From IMG/VR virus record IMGVR_UViG_3300033388_004708, positions 1 through 41,618 of that record: DNA of 41,618 nt. One strand, 5' to 3'. Below the pieces are notes generated by a model that had not been told where the DNA came from, did no database searches, and saw only the letters and a program-made list of their open reading frames with translations. The position numbers were made by a program, and so were the translations under genes. Below are positions 17,018-26,448 of the stretch, in pieces (position 1 is the stretch's first letter; each line of letters starts with the position of its first letter). This DNA is from a virus.

Positions 17018-17803
17018 TTAACTTACTTTATCTCGTAGGAGGTAGTAGATAGTTGCATGGCCTTCAGGGGATGCTCCTGTTACGATTTTGACTTGGATTT
17101 CTATATCTGTTTTTTCATCAGCAAAAAGATTAATGGGTATTGTTTCATACTCAGCCTCTATAATGAAGCTCTCTTGATGTTCTAAGGCCCCTCCTAATGC
17201 CCTTGTGCCAATTGCAAAAGAAACCCCTTTAGCGGCCTCACAGGAGAGTTGTAAGTAGACAATTAACATTTCCTTATTTGCAGGGACCGTAGTAAAAGCC
17301 ATATCAGATTTATTCTCACCAATGGCAATATGACCATATACAACAGCAGGTTTACCTGTAGTAACTGAACCAGTACCTACCCAAATAGTCCCCTCATTCG
17401 ATCCGGTCACACCGGTAGTTAGTACTTCAACTTTCGTAACCCGAAGAAATTTTTGTGTGGTCGTTTGTTCTGCTTGCCCATCCATAGTAACGGTTTCACT
17501 AACTTCTAAAAAATCATTATCAAGACCTGTTACTTTAACCGTCAAAGCTCCATCACCCGCAGCCGTATCTTCTGTATCATCTGAGGAAGCGACTAACATA
17601 ACTGCATCTGAGTCAACTGCTAATTGAGTAATAACTGCCTCTCCTCCACCCCAAAGAGTGTGATAAGCAGCCCCTATATCTAAGCTTTGCCCGAATTGTT
17701 TATGTAACGTAACTCCTGGAATATCACCCCATGCGGCTGAGGCTAGGTAATCCATAAAAGGGACTCGATTAGGGGAAATAGGTACTTTTTGCTGTGTTGT
17801 CAT
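17018..17803 (-). CDS. Virion surface/decoration-type protein A
   Basis: A 261-aa beta-rich protein. After an N-terminal segment with PNRVPFMDYLASAAWGD it has SSDDTEDTAAGDGALTVKVT, then ETVTMDGQA, a module shared with the next gene. The C-terminal half is beta-sandwich-like (MLIVYLQLSCEAAKGVSFAIG). It lies among structural genes with a two-base gap to its paralog. A decoration or head-tail accessory role is inferred. Confidence 0.6.
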   Translation of the reverse strand: MTTQQKVPISPNRVPFMDYLASAAWGDIPGVTLHKQFGQSLDIGAAYHTLWGGGEAVITQLAVDSDAVMLVASSDDTEDTAAGDGALTVKVTGLDNDFLEVSETVTMDGQAEQTTTQKFLRVTKVEVLTTGVTGSNEGTIWVGTGSVTTGKPAVVYGHIAIGENKSDMAFTTVPANKEMLIVYLQLSCEAAKGVSFAIGTRALGGALEHQESFIIEAEYETIPINLFADEKTDIEIQVKIVTGASPEGHATIYYLLRDKVS

Positions 17804-17816
17804 TTTTTATCCTTTA

Positions 17817-18944
17817 TTAATTTTCTTTCCAAAATTCTGCTTGTGTGTAAATATTTGTAGTACCTGCAAAACCTACAGCTTTTCCAAAACCATTAGTATT
17901 TTGAGATGCATTACATTGATGTAAAATTTTAAAAATTTTAGTAGCTGCTATAGTAAAACGTCCTGTAATTATAGATACTGAATTTCCTGTCGTACCTACA
18001 GCAGTATTGGCAATAGCAGAAAGACCAAATACTTCAATGCTGGTATCTGAATGATTATAAAGAATAGCTTGGTGCAAGGCTACCTTATGGGCACCGCATA
18101 CAATACGACATCTATAAGTCCCTTTTAATAAGGTAATTTCATTACTAGATAAAGAAGCATTAGAACCTGTATCATGTTTCTCTGTCGTTAAAGTTCTAGT
18201 TCTCCACTCTCCTGTTGTAAAAGTACCTCCGTCGGTATCAAAAGTTTGTTCATCTAATATTAAAATATAGTCTTCAGATTGCAAAACTTTTATAAAAGTT
18301 AAGGCAGTTGTATCAACGGTAATAGCTCCCGTGTTTGTACATTTAAAATATTTACCTGCATTTAAGGTTCCTTCTTTAACATAGGTAACAGCGCCACGAA
18401 TACTTTCAGCAGTTTTGTAGGCTTCTAATCGTGATGGAGCCCCGGAAGCTTGTACTTCATAGAACCCATTTTCATCGCCACTCGCAGCATCTTTATTAAG
18501 AAAAAAGTCCCCTGTTGCAAGAACAGTTCCATCAACAGTGTCCCCATTCTCAAAATCGGTAGCCAATGTTAAAGCACTTACCGTAGCAACCCTAACAGAA
18601 ACTTTCCAAGGATTCTCCCCTATAAGAGGATAAACCTCCCCACCTTCTGTAACTTGTTCAGTCATATGATCTGCTTGAGAACCAAGAACCACATGACCAG
18701 CTACAGCAGTAGGATCTGCGTTTAGATCTTTGAGAGTCACTTTTCTATGATACCCCGAATCACCATCCCCAAGTTGAGTAGCATCAGGACCATCTTCAGC
18801 ACTCTCCCCTACCTCATGGTCAGTATTCATCCTTTCACGGATAGCTAATTTATGAGTTTTCCCAATAGTATCTAAATCACTAATTTTATCCGTTCCTGCG
18901 GGGATAGCCTCAAAAGCAGTGTCCCAATCGTCAGTAAATGCCAT
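17817..18944 (-). CDS. Tail appendage protein with C1q/TNF-like tip
   Basis: A 375-aa protein. The N-terminus (DKISDLDTIGKTHKLAIRERM) is typical of short fibre proteins that attach to the virion. The middle (about 115-225) is a beta domain with ATVSALTLATDFENGDTVDG. The C-terminal 140 residues carry the widespread phage tip-domain pattern DEQTFDTDGGTFTTGEWRTR...LNHSD-like...FGKAVGF...YTQAEFWKEN, which resembles a C1q/TNF-type jelly roll. It is a good receptor-binding candidate. Confidence 0.65.
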   Translation of the reverse strand: MAFTDDWDTAFEAIPAGTDKISDLDTIGKTHKLAIRERMNTDHEVGESAEDGPDATQLGDGDSGYHRKVTLKDLNADPTAVAGHVVLGSQADHMTEQVTEGGEVYPLIGENPWKVSVRVATVSALTLATDFENGDTVDGTVLATGDFFLNKDAASGDENGFYEVQASGAPSRLEAYKTAESIRGAVTYVKEGTLNAGKYFKCTNTGAITVDTTALTFIKVLQSEDYILILDEQTFDTDGGTFTTGEWRTRTLTTEKHDTGSNASLSSNEITLLKGTYRCRIVCGAHKVALHQAILYNHSDTSIEVFGLSAIANTAVGTTGNSVSIITGRFTIAATKIFKILHQCNASQNTNGFGKAVGFAGTTNIYTQAEFWKEN

Positions 18945-18947
18945 AAT

Positions 18948-19643
18948 TTATCCTGTAATCCAAGGGTCTTGCCAATAATTACTATTAGCTATAGAAGATT
19001 TGTAAGTAGAAAAAGCCAAATCAACAGAAGAATTCTGACTATCATGAGTCATAGCTTCTGCGAGAGTATCTTTAAAAATTGTCCAATGCATTTTTCCTGA
19101 TTCGTGATTCCGGAGACTATGGTAAATAGTACTCAAAGTAAGATTAATAATCACATCATCAATAGTAGTAATAGCAGGTTCATCAGCATCAAGGACTAAT
19201 GTAGTAGGTCGTTTTCGATAGTAAAATGTAGCTGTATAAGATTGATCAGGAACAGGATAGAGTTCAAAGCGATCTCCCCAAATATGATAATTTGAAGGCC
19301 TTTTGGCGGCCCATCTTCCTGGTCGATTGTAGAGTGTTCTCCATTTAACTGTAGGAATATGAAAGAGTTCATACTCTGTTGAGGAGTCTAGAAGTGTGAC
19401 GGTTAAGGTACCTCGATTTTCAAGGTCACTAACTGCCGCTGAGAGGGAAAAGAAACTATCATCAGTCTCCGTCCCTGTGAAAGGAATAGCATAGGTTGCC
19501 ACTCCCTCAAGATCCCTGAAAAGATGGAACCTCGCTATTCGTTTATAGGCAAGATTTATAAGAGAGTCAATACGAGCATCAGTCACATCACCTCTGTTAT
19601 TCAAATGCGCTTTTATTTCTGTTCTAAGATCACCTAAATTCAT
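18948..19643 (-). CDS. Head-tail adaptor protein
   Basis: A 231-aa protein. MNLGDLRTEIKAHLNNRGD...ARIDSLINLAYKRIARFHLF is characteristic of the phage adaptor family that sits under the portal in short-tailed phages. A beta region with FELYPVPDQSYTATFYYRKRP follows, also typical. It lies between capsid/decoration genes and appendage genes, as expected. The family call rests on this pattern and position. Confidence 0.75.
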   Translation of the reverse strand: MNLGDLRTEIKAHLNNRGDVTDARIDSLINLAYKRIARFHLFRDLEGVATYAIPFTGTETDDSFFSLSAAVSDLENRGTLTVTLLDSSTEYELFHIPTVKWRTLYNRPGRWAAKRPSNYHIWGDRFELYPVPDQSYTATFYYRKRPTTLVLDADEPAITTIDDVIINLTLSTIYHSLRNHESGKMHWTIFKDTLAEAMTHDSQNSSVDLAFSTYKSSIANSNYWQDPWITG

Positions 19644-19665
19644 ATCTTGCCTATAAAGTTAAGGG

Positions 19666-19968
19666 TTATCCAACCCCGATTGCGATAAATTCTGCTAAAC
19701 CGGAATCCTCGTCATCCGTAGATTCAGCATGGGCACCAGAAGCACCTTCCCAAGATTTAATACTTGTGCCAGTCCATTCAAATTCACGACCAAGATCAGA
19801 GGTACCGAAAACTACTCTAAAAGGACCTCTAAAGGCCCCTGTAATTTCCGTAATCTCCACATTTGTCGCATGATAACTGGTAACATTTATAGTACCAATT
19901 AAAACCTTCAAAAGTCCAATACGCTCAGGTTGTTGAAGGTCTAAAGCCGCAGCATAAACATAAGCCAT
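19666..19968 (-). CDS. Small structural protein, unknown
   Basis: A 100-aa beta-rich protein (ERIGLLKVLIGTINV, then FRVVFGTSDLGREFEWTG). It is located between the putative decoration protein and the adaptor, with a nine-base gap upstream. It might be a capsid or connector accessory. No family recognised. Confidence 0.6.
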   Translation of the reverse strand: MAYVYAAALDLQQPERIGLLKVLIGTINVTSYHATNVEITEITGAFRGPFRVVFGTSDLGREFEWTGTSIKSWEGASGAHAESTDDEDSGLAEFIAIGVG

Positions 19969-19977
19969 AATTACCTC

Positions 19978-20472
19978 CTAAGGACATTGAATGAAGATAA
20001 TATTAGCTGATCCTGTAACATCAAGAATGATACCACAAGGAGCACCAATATAACCAGTAGCCACAACGTCAAATTCACCATCAGAAGCTCCAACAGCCGT
20101 ACACTCATCACCAACAGCACCGGCTGTAAGATCTTGAGCTAAAGCATCAGAAATACCTTCTACTTGAATCCAACCATACTCACCATCTGCAATAACAGAT
20201 AACATAACTCCAGCACCAACTGCCTTAGCTCCTGAAGATCCATCCATAGCTGAGATATCAGGTGTGACAAGCCAAGTCCCTGCTCCAAGGGAAGCAGACG
20301 TATAACCTACACATTTCCCAACAACGGCTGCAATAGCATCACCATTGTCATACTCAACATAACGGTATCTTTTCAAAGCATTTTTATCCCATCGCTGAGT
20401 CCCTAACGGATACAATAGCTTAGAGCCTGTATCTGTTAATTCATCATGCCATGCTCTTTGATTCATACTCAT
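19978..20472 (-). CDS. Capsid decoration-type protein
   Basis: A 164-aa beta-rich, Gly/Ala-rich protein directly after the major capsid gene and its terminator. The segments VVGKCVGYTSASLGAG, EYGWIQVEGISDALAQDL and GYIGAPCGIIL resemble small capsid-stabilising proteins with an I-x-V-x-G core. Its place after a terminator would make it less abundant than the capsid protein. Assigned by position and composition. Confidence 0.6.
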   Translation of the reverse strand: MSMNQRAWHDELTDTGSKLLYPLGTQRWDKNALKRYRYVEYDNGDAIAAVVGKCVGYTSASLGAGTWLVTPDISAMDGSSGAKAVGAGVMLSVIADGEYGWIQVEGISDALAQDLTAGAVGDECTAVGASDGEFDVVATGYIGAPCGIILDVTGSANIIFIQCP

Positions 20473-20483
20473 AAAATTTCTCC

Positions 20484-20512
20484 AAAAAAGGAGAGAGCTT
20501 TATACCCTCTCC
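20484..20512 (-). terminator. Intrinsic terminator after the major capsid gene
   Basis: On the minus strand GGAGAG (20512-20507) pairs with CTCTCC (20495-20490), with an 11-base loop. It is followed directly by six T residues (20489-20484). It lies in the 49-base gap between the capsid gene and the decoration gene. A partial terminator here would lower expression of downstream genes relative to the capsid protein, as in T7-like phages. Confidence 0.75.
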
Positions 20513-20521
20513 TGGTTAAAA

Positions 20522-21493
20522 CTACGCAGTATCAATAGTGTGCATTACACCAAGACAACGACGACGACTTGTTACTAATGTAGCACAATAAAGAATCTGT
20601 GCAGCTCTATCTTCAGGTTGATTAGGAATATCTTTCCACTTGGTCATGGAAAAGTTATAACGCTTATCATAAACAAGAGCTAAATAGTTTGTATTTAAGA
20701 AATACATTCTAGTATCAGCACATTGAGGAGACCAGAAAACAGGGATTTTTTTATACATAAAATGATCGAAACCAATATTTAAAAGATCTTCTTGTTGAAT
20801 AATCTTATATTGATTTTGAGCAGCCTCTAAGTACTCATAAGGTACTTGTCCAGATAGAATAATATCAGGTCGTTCAGACCGTCTGTTATTACCTGTATTG
20901 TTAATCATAGTAGACATATGAGCCTCACCATGAGTAGCAAAAGAAAGACCTGTCATATTATCAGTCTTAGACCTCCACCAAGTATGAGTAAGTTGATTAA
21001 TTGTACCAACCTCAACATCAGCAGCAGGATTATCAGGAACAAGTCTCTGTAATCCATCAGGACCATCAGTTGTAGTAGCAGCAAAAAGAGCCTCTTCGAG
21101 TTTATCTGTAAGAGATTCTTGAGTCACCGTAACCTTAGTTTTAATAAGATCTTGTAACTTTGCTTTACCTGCATTCTGTTGATCATCATCACGGAATCTA
21201 ACCATAGAACCGATAAGCCATTTCCACTCATATTCAGCAGTGGTTAAGACATCCATATCAGTTAGAGATACAGTACCGCCTTTTGGTAGCCATCCTACCT
21301 GTTCATTTTTTGCGTAGACAAGAGGATATTCAATCCTTCGCCCACCAGTTTTAGCTTCGAGCTTTCCTTTCTTTTTCAGAAAATGAAAAAAGGGAACAGA
21401 GTCGAAGATATTGTCTGCAATCTTTTGCTGCATATTAGCCCAAGTGGCTGTATACAGCATATCGACTGCATCTGCTCTATTACGAATTGCCAT
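20522..21493 (-). CDS. Major capsid protein, HK97-fold type
   Basis: A 323-aa protein with the organisation of short phage capsid proteins: a helical start (AIRNRADAVDMLYTATWANMQ), an E-loop-like segment (GGRRIEYPLVYAKNEQVGWL), a long helix with DLIKTKVTVTQESLTDKLEEAL and a C-terminal beta region ending in RRRCLGVMHTIDTA. GGAG precedes the ATG. It lies after the scaffold gene and before a terminator. The call is strong by position and layout. Confidence 0.85.
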   Translation of the reverse strand: MAIRNRADAVDMLYTATWANMQQKIADNIFDSVPFFHFLKKKGKLEAKTGGRRIEYPLVYAKNEQVGWLPKGGTVSLTDMDVLTTAEYEWKWLIGSMVRFRDDDQQNAGKAKLQDLIKTKVTVTQESLTDKLEEALFAATTTDGPDGLQRLVPDNPAADVEVGTINQLTHTWWRSKTDNMTGLSFATHGEAHMSTMINNTGNNRRSERPDIILSGQVPYEYLEAAQNQYKIIQQEDLLNIGFDHFMYKKIPVFWSPQCADTRMYFLNTNYLALVYDKRYNFSMTKWKDIPNQPEDRAAQILYCATLVTSRRRCLGVMHTIDTA

Positions 21494-21509
21494 AAATTAC
21501 TCCAATAAA

Positions 21510-22277
21510 TTAAAGCTCGGAATCTAGAAGTGCTTGGACTGATCCCCAAGCAGCATTAAAAGAATCCTCAGCATTCATATTACCCGTACTCCCACTAGAG
21601 GCTCTAGTTGAGGCACCAGTCCCTATACCGGTATAAGGCCGCTTAGTAGCAGTCTTTTTAGCGATACGCTGGCGAATTTTTCTGTCTTTCTGTGGATCTT
21701 CGAGTTTAGCAAGTGCTAAGGCTCTTTTCACAGATAGTCCAGGGGTATCTTTTGTGATACCAATAATTTCTTGCTTCCAATAATCAAGGCCAGGATCTTT
21801 TGCTCGAACTGAGTCAATCTCAGACTTCAAAGCTGTAACCGTTTGTTTTTGTGTTAGATCTTGGATGTTATTCTGCAAAGGCTCAAGAAGAGGTTTTAAC
21901 TCATTCATTACAGCCCTTGTGGTTTTTCGTTGAGTGTATTCAATGAGTTCTTTTGTATCTAGGTTATCAAGGTCATCAGGTTCTGGCTCATCATCAAGCA
22001 AAGGATCTGGTTCATCAACCTTTTGACCATCTAAAAGTCGATCCTTAAGACCATTAATAACATTACTTTGATCTAAGACCATCTTACGAAGCTCAGCCAT
22101 TTCTGGATTTACTTGAGGATCAGCATCCCCTTCCCCTTCATCACCCTCGTCGTCATCAAGATCGACTTCCTTTTCTACCTTCTTAATCGAGATAATAGGT
22201 TCATTATCCTCTGCATCTGCATCAGTTAAGAATTCATCCATTTGATCTATACTCGTGTCTAAAATTTCATCACCCAT
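21510..22277 (-). CDS. Capsid scaffolding protein
   Basis: A 255-aa protein with an extremely acidic N-terminal third (runs of Asp/Glu near residues 38-52), helical coiled-coil segments with a predicted break near DEPDPLLDDEPEPDD, and a basic Lys/Arg-rich end (KDRKIRQRIAKKTATKRPYTG). This charge layout, immediately before the capsid gene, is typical of phage scaffolds that guide shell assembly and then leave. No protease motif seen. Confidence 0.75.
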   Translation of the reverse strand: MGDEILDTSIDQMDEFLTDADAEDNEPIISIKKVEKEVDLDDDEGDEGEGDADPQVNPEMAELRKMVLDQSNVINGLKDRLLDGQKVDEPDPLLDDEPEPDDLDNLDTKELIEYTQRKTTRAVMNELKPLLEPLQNNIQDLTQKQTVTALKSEIDSVRAKDPGLDYWKQEIIGITKDTPGLSVKRALALAKLEDPQKDRKIRQRIAKKTATKRPYTGIGTGASTRASSGSTGNMNAEDSFNAAWGSVQALLDSEL

Positions 22278-22465
22278 TATTTCTCCTTACCTTTTAAATC
22301 TTCTTGTTTACGTTGTTCACGCCATTCGAAAAAAAGTCTTTCCACGACAAATCTTAATTCCATAGAGCCTATATCATTTACATTGTGAAACTTAATCACA
22401 GGCTGTTTTGTCCCTTCAAAGACTACCTCTAAAAAAACCTTTTCTTTTTCTTTTTTAAACGTCAT
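22277..22465 (-). CDS. Small protein of the head module, unknown
   Basis: A 62-aa charged protein (Lys, Glu, Phe-rich) that overlaps the scaffold start by one base and the zinc-ribbon gene by 11 bases. The tight packing supports coding. No motif recognised. Confidence 0.55.
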   Translation of the reverse strand: MTFKKEKEKVFLEVVFEGTKQPVIKFHNVNDIGSMELRFVVERLFFEWREQRKQEDLKGKEK

Positions 22466-22718
22466 CTAAATACCTCGATCTAACATTATGTTTTTTACAT
22501 TCCTCCCTTAGTTGATGTTTTGAACCTATCCATATAGGTTCATCGGAGATGTTTTCCCACATTCCAGCAGGGAAAGTAGGGCGTAGATTGGAAGTTTTTA
22601 TAGTAATAGTCATAAACATGTTACAAGAAGGACATTTTTCATCCTTTCTATGCTTAACTGAATTAAAACTTTCTAACTCTCTTCCACAAAAAGGGCATGT
22701 ATAATCATAAAGAGGCAT
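22455..22718 (-). CDS. FmdB-type zinc-ribbon protein
   Basis: An 87-aa protein starting MPLYDYTCPFCGRELESF, with a second CPSC pair at residues 34-37. This is the two-CxxC zinc-ribbon pattern of FmdB-like proteins. The family is small and its role in phages is unknown; regulation or head assembly are possible. It sits between portal and scaffold, an unusual place for a zinc ribbon. The fold call is strong. Confidence 0.75.
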   Translation of the reverse strand: MPLYDYTCPFCGRELESFNSVKHRKDEKCPSCNMFMTITIKTSNLRPTFPAGMWENISDEPIWIGSKHQLREECKKHNVRSRYLDDV

Positions 22719-22725
22719 AATAAGG

Positions 22726-24369
22726 TTATTGTTGAGGTTGTAAATTTTCAGGCGTTAGAGGGGAAGGAGTAGGAATTTTACCTTCCTCTTGTACAATCAT
22801 TAATTCTTCGGGACTAAGGCCTTTTAGTTTTGTTAATGTTCGGGTTAGAAGTTTTTCCTGGTCGATTAGAGGATTCTCAGCAAATAGTTGATAAATAGAT
22901 ATAGCCCTCCTTTCAAGAGTTTCCGCAGTTTCAGGAGCAGCCGACTCAGGATGAATCTCCACATCAAAGAAGGAAGCATCAATAGTTGAGTTTTGGTACT
23001 CTTCGAATACTTCTTTTGCTATATCACCAAGGAGTTCTATAATATCATTAGGCTCTAAGAATTGATCCATGGCTACGTGGACATGACGGAAGACCCTTTT
23101 AAGAAGATCAAAGAGCATATCCCGACGTTCATCAATTCGGATCTCTCCACCTTCCTTGACAGTATTAACCTCCGTAGCTGTGATATCTCGACTTCCTGGT
23201 TCGAAAGCCCCCATAGCATTTCGAGAAAATCCAACCGTCTCCCTAGTATCCTGCATTATATCATCAGCATAACCTTGAAGTTCATCAGGAATAGTACCAG
23301 TAGGGAAAAGTTTAATCTTACCTATCCTTTTAACATCAACTACAGGATCAGAATCCGTGTTAGTCATCTTTGCTTTTTCAGGAGCAGAAATATTCCCTAT
23401 TTCAGAAAGTACCTTCATTCCTACAGATCTCGCAGATTTAGAAATCTGTCTTTTTACATCAAGGGTTTCATTTTGGAAAGATTCGAGAATCTTAGAATCG
23501 GGAGTTCCCCATACAGATTTTGTGGAAGGGTTGAAAACTAGGAGTTCGAAAGGTAGGCCATATTGAGATTGTAAAACATCATCTGCATAGACGAGAGGTT
23601 TAGTTGTATATTCAGGTGCAAAGAGCATAACCTTTTTGAAACGCCTGTCTCGGATTTCGAGAAGATCTATTGTTTCCGCAGGATGGTCTGAGTATTTTCC
23701 AGGCTCAAAGGCCGCAGCTTCAAGTTCATCAGTGTCTATTCGATCATCATTAACGAGATCATCAAGAGCTTTTGTTATGAATTGGTAAGAGTAAAAGGAA
23801 TCTTGAAGTCTCCTACAACCAGCAGCAAGGCCAAAATCCCTAGGGTGGATAGCTTTTATCCATGGGAGATCATTTTTTGCATCTTGGTGAATATCATAGC
23901 TGAAACCGTTTTTGGTGTATTTCTCTTCATCTTCATTTTCCTCTTCTTCAAGAGCTAACCCTCCTATGTCAGAACCAAAACCGATTTGAATAGCACAGGC
24001 CCCATTTCGGAATGTAATCTGAACAGCCTTCTTAAGTTCCTCCTTAAACCGACTCAAATCAATAACTCGGTTATCTAAATTTGCAAATAACTTTGCGTAA
24101 GCTTCATGCTCGGCGTCTTTTCTTTTTGAGGTAAGTGTAACGGTAGGGTTTTGGAGATAGAGTCTAGGGATTAAGGATCTTTCCATCATGAAGAAGATAT
24201 TCTTAATATACATACCTTCAGGAAAGTTCCCCTCATACCATTCATCCCACGTATCCCAACGAGTTTCGAATAGACGATCTTTCTTTTCCTTCTCGGCTTC
24301 TTCTATCTGAGCTTCCCACCAAGAGAGAACAGGTGTGTAGGTTGAGCCTTCTTTAATATAGCCTTCCAT
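22726..24369 (-). CDS. Portal protein
   Basis: A 547-aa protein directly after the terminase region and before scaffold and capsid. It has portal-like features: an aromatic N-terminal helix (WDTWDEWYEGNFPEGMYIKNIFFMMERSLIPRLY), a central crown-type region with AIHPRDFGLAAGCRRLQDS, a stem-like segment with SGDITATEVN-like text (SRDITATEVNTVKEGGEIRIDERRD divided by the helix turn), and an acidic C-terminus. It would form the 12-mer ring through which DNA is packaged. Length is normal for podovirus portals. Confidence 0.85.
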   Translation of the reverse strand: MEGYIKEGSTYTPVLSWWEAQIEEAEKEKKDRLFETRWDTWDEWYEGNFPEGMYIKNIFFMMERSLIPRLYLQNPTVTLTSKRKDAEHEAYAKLFANLDNRVIDLSRFKEELKKAVQITFRNGACAIQIGFGSDIGGLALEEEENEDEEKYTKNGFSYDIHQDAKNDLPWIKAIHPRDFGLAAGCRRLQDSFYSYQFITKALDDLVNDDRIDTDELEAAAFEPGKYSDHPAETIDLLEIRDRRFKKVMLFAPEYTTKPLVYADDVLQSQYGLPFELLVFNPSTKSVWGTPDSKILESFQNETLDVKRQISKSARSVGMKVLSEIGNISAPEKAKMTNTDSDPVVDVKRIGKIKLFPTGTIPDELQGYADDIMQDTRETVGFSRNAMGAFEPGSRDITATEVNTVKEGGEIRIDERRDMLFDLLKRVFRHVHVAMDQFLEPNDIIELLGDIAKEVFEEYQNSTIDASFFDVEIHPESAAPETAETLERRAISIYQLFAENPLIDQEKLLTRTLTKLKGLSPEELMIVQEEGKIPTPSPLTPENLQPQQ

Positions 24370-24370
24370 T

Positions 24371-24787
24371 TTAAGACATCTCTAAGTACGCTTCAGCATC
24401 TGCATCTGTAGCAAATTCACAAGTAATATTTTGTGCTACTGCCATTATATCAATAAAATCATCATCAGGGTCTGGTTTACTAGAATAACGATCTGTAAAA
24501 CCATGCCCCTCACGTTTATTCTTTCTTTCATTTAACAACATAATCTCAGGAACGCCCTCTAAAAGTTTATAAACTTTCTCAGTTAGGCTATTTAGAGATA
24601 TCTCAACCATGCCATTTTTATCAAAGACAAAAGTTGTGCTAAGCTTAGTTGAAAAACCTTTTATGCACAAAGATAAATTTTCAGGTACTATATAAGGTGA
24701 TTGCTTTACAAGCCATTTGGCTAAAGCCCCCAGAAAATCTTTTTTACAAGCCCAAACTTTTCTATTAAAACGTTTATGTGTTGCCAT
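24371..24787 (-). CDS. Protein between terminase and portal, unknown
   Basis: A 138-aa protein with a basic N-terminal half and an acidic C-terminus (PDPDDDFIDIMAV...ATDADAEAYLEMS). It is spaced two bases from the terminase stop and one base from the portal start. It could be a packaging accessory. No motif seen. Confidence 0.65.
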   Translation of the reverse strand: MATHKRFNRKVWACKKDFLGALAKWLVKQSPYIVPENLSLCIKGFSTKLSTTFVFDKNGMVEISLNSLTEKVYKLLEGVPEIMLLNERKNKREGHGFTDRYSSKPDPDDDFIDIMAVAQNITCEFATDADAEAYLEMS

Positions 24788-24789
24788 TT

Positions 24790-26442
24790 TTATAACCAGA
24801 GATTACCGTTATTGTTATCAGAATGGGTATTTTCCATTTCATCAATTATATTACCTAATTGGAAACCTCCAAAAGGTAATTGTTTCGTATCTTCTTGAGC
24901 AGGCTTAGGATTTACATATCTATAAAGATCTTGAAAACCAACTGTTCTCATAGCATCCCCCATGACTAAATCATCATGGCACCCCTTGTCCGCTTCGAGT
25001 TTTCCTGAATCTGTTTCTACAAAAGTTGAAAGTTCTCCAAAAAGGGATAAGGAATAAATTTTATATTTATTAAACAAATCCCTTCTAAGGAGGCCTATTG
25101 CATAACTTCTTGACTTCCCATTTGTATTATAACCTAAACCGCTTGCTAAGTCAAAGTCCGTATCATCCCGACTTGACATTCTCTCCCTCTGCCAGATTAG
25201 ATCTTCAGGGTAAATAGCTTTGAGAGTGTCAATAGTAGTGTGTCCATAGTTATTAGATTCAGGAACCACAAGACAAGGACCAAAGTAATTACAAAGATCT
25301 TTAATGTAGTGAGCAAAATCGTCAGGACGGATTTTATTTGTTCTAAACTCGGCCACTTGTTCATTCGTTTCCACACAGCCTACCTCAATTGTTGAATAGT
25401 CTTTTCCTACTCCACCACTGACATCAACGCCAGCAACATAAGTAAGACGTTTTTTAGGATGCCCTTCGAGGATATGGAGAGTGTATTTTTTGGAAAAATT
25501 TGTTATAAAATCAGGATTTTGTATCTCCTTCCATCGGGGGGATTTTATATAATTTACATAAGGAAATATTCCATATCCATGGGATTGAAAAGCATCATCT
25601 AAATCTAAAGGGTACTCATTTTTAAATCTCGAAATGTCGCCGAGTAGTTCGTCTAAAATCTTTCGTCGTCGCCAAAAAACTTGTTCAGCTGTTGCTTGTG
25701 GTGCCTTTTCAAGAAATTCGGGTTCTTCGATCGCACTATCCAAATTAGATAAGACCTCCTCAGCCTCTTCAGCCGTTAGTGTTATAGAATACTCTGGTCG
25801 ATCAAGCCAATCAAAAAAATGAACTGTGTAAAGAGTTCCGGGGGCGAGATTAGCCAGAGTTAATTTATGATAAAAAGAACCTACTCGGCGACCGGTAGCT
25901 TCCATGGTAAGGGTTCCATTTCGTGGAACCGCATTAAAAAGTCCTTGTGTTAGATCTTCCGGCTTAGGCCAGAGAGGGATCTCGGAGCAATGGAGATCGT
26001 GGACTGTATCTCCGACCCCAAAATTAGGATTACCAGCTGTACCGATTGAAAGTGTTGATCCGTTGGGAAAGACTATTGTGTTAAGGTTCTTATTTTTTAA
26101 CTTGGTCCGAGGTCCTTTATAGTTGTCTATAAAGAAATGTGCTTTCTTTAGGAGTTTTGCAGTAGCCTCAACATTATGTGAAACCATCACAGCATTGAAG
26201 TTTGGATAGACTAGGCATTTGATAACCTGTTGTGCTACACGCCATGTGGAGATGCCACACTGACGAGGTTTGACTATAATATCCCTTCCTGTTACTGAGA
26301 GATCTAATTGCCTTTGCTCAGGATTAAGAAGAAAGTCTATAACACGTAGACTCTCCTTATCATGAACTAAAAGGGTTTGCTCTATTACCTGAGATATGTC
26401 AGATAAAGGAGCAGAAAGATCTTGAACAAGAGGGGCTAGCAT
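24790..26442 (-). CDS. terL: Terminase large subunit
   Basis: A 550-aa packaging motor. The ATPase half has a Walker A of terminase type, KPRQCGIST (residues 58-66), and an acidic element VHDLHCSEI near 147-155. The nuclease half has the RNase H-type acidic set: Asp340 in YVAGVDVSG, Glu395 in VVPESNN and the pair Asp490/Asp491 in CHDDLVMGDAM. It cuts concatemeric DNA and pumps it through the portal. Length and motif order are complete. The cut-site type (headful or defined end) cannot be read from the sequence. Confidence 0.93.
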   Translation of the reverse strand: MLAPLVQDLSAPLSDISQVIEQTLLVHDKESLRVIDFLLNPEQRQLDLSVTGRDIIVKPRQCGISTWRVAQQVIKCLVYPNFNAVMVSHNVEATAKLLKKAHFFIDNYKGPRTKLKNKNLNTIVFPNGSTLSIGTAGNPNFGVGDTVHDLHCSEIPLWPKPEDLTQGLFNAVPRNGTLTMEATGRRVGSFYHKLTLANLAPGTLYTVHFFDWLDRPEYSITLTAEEAEEVLSNLDSAIEEPEFLEKAPQATAEQVFWRRRKILDELLGDISRFKNEYPLDLDDAFQSHGYGIFPYVNYIKSPRWKEIQNPDFITNFSKKYTLHILEGHPKKRLTYVAGVDVSGGVGKDYSTIEVGCVETNEQVAEFRTNKIRPDDFAHYIKDLCNYFGPCLVVPESNNYGHTTIDTLKAIYPEDLIWQRERMSSRDDTDFDLASGLGYNTNGKSRSYAIGLLRRDLFNKYKIYSLSLFGELSTFVETDSGKLEADKGCHDDLVMGDAMRTVGFQDLYRYVNPKPAQEDTKQLPFGGFQLGNIIDEMENTHSDNNNGNLWL

Positions 26443-26448
26443 GAGAGG

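Noticed and set aside
23062-23566. Plus-strand frames of 159 and 69 codons inside the portal gene
   Set aside because: Antisense shadows of a well-supported portal; Ser/Arg/Ile-rich with no ribosome sites.
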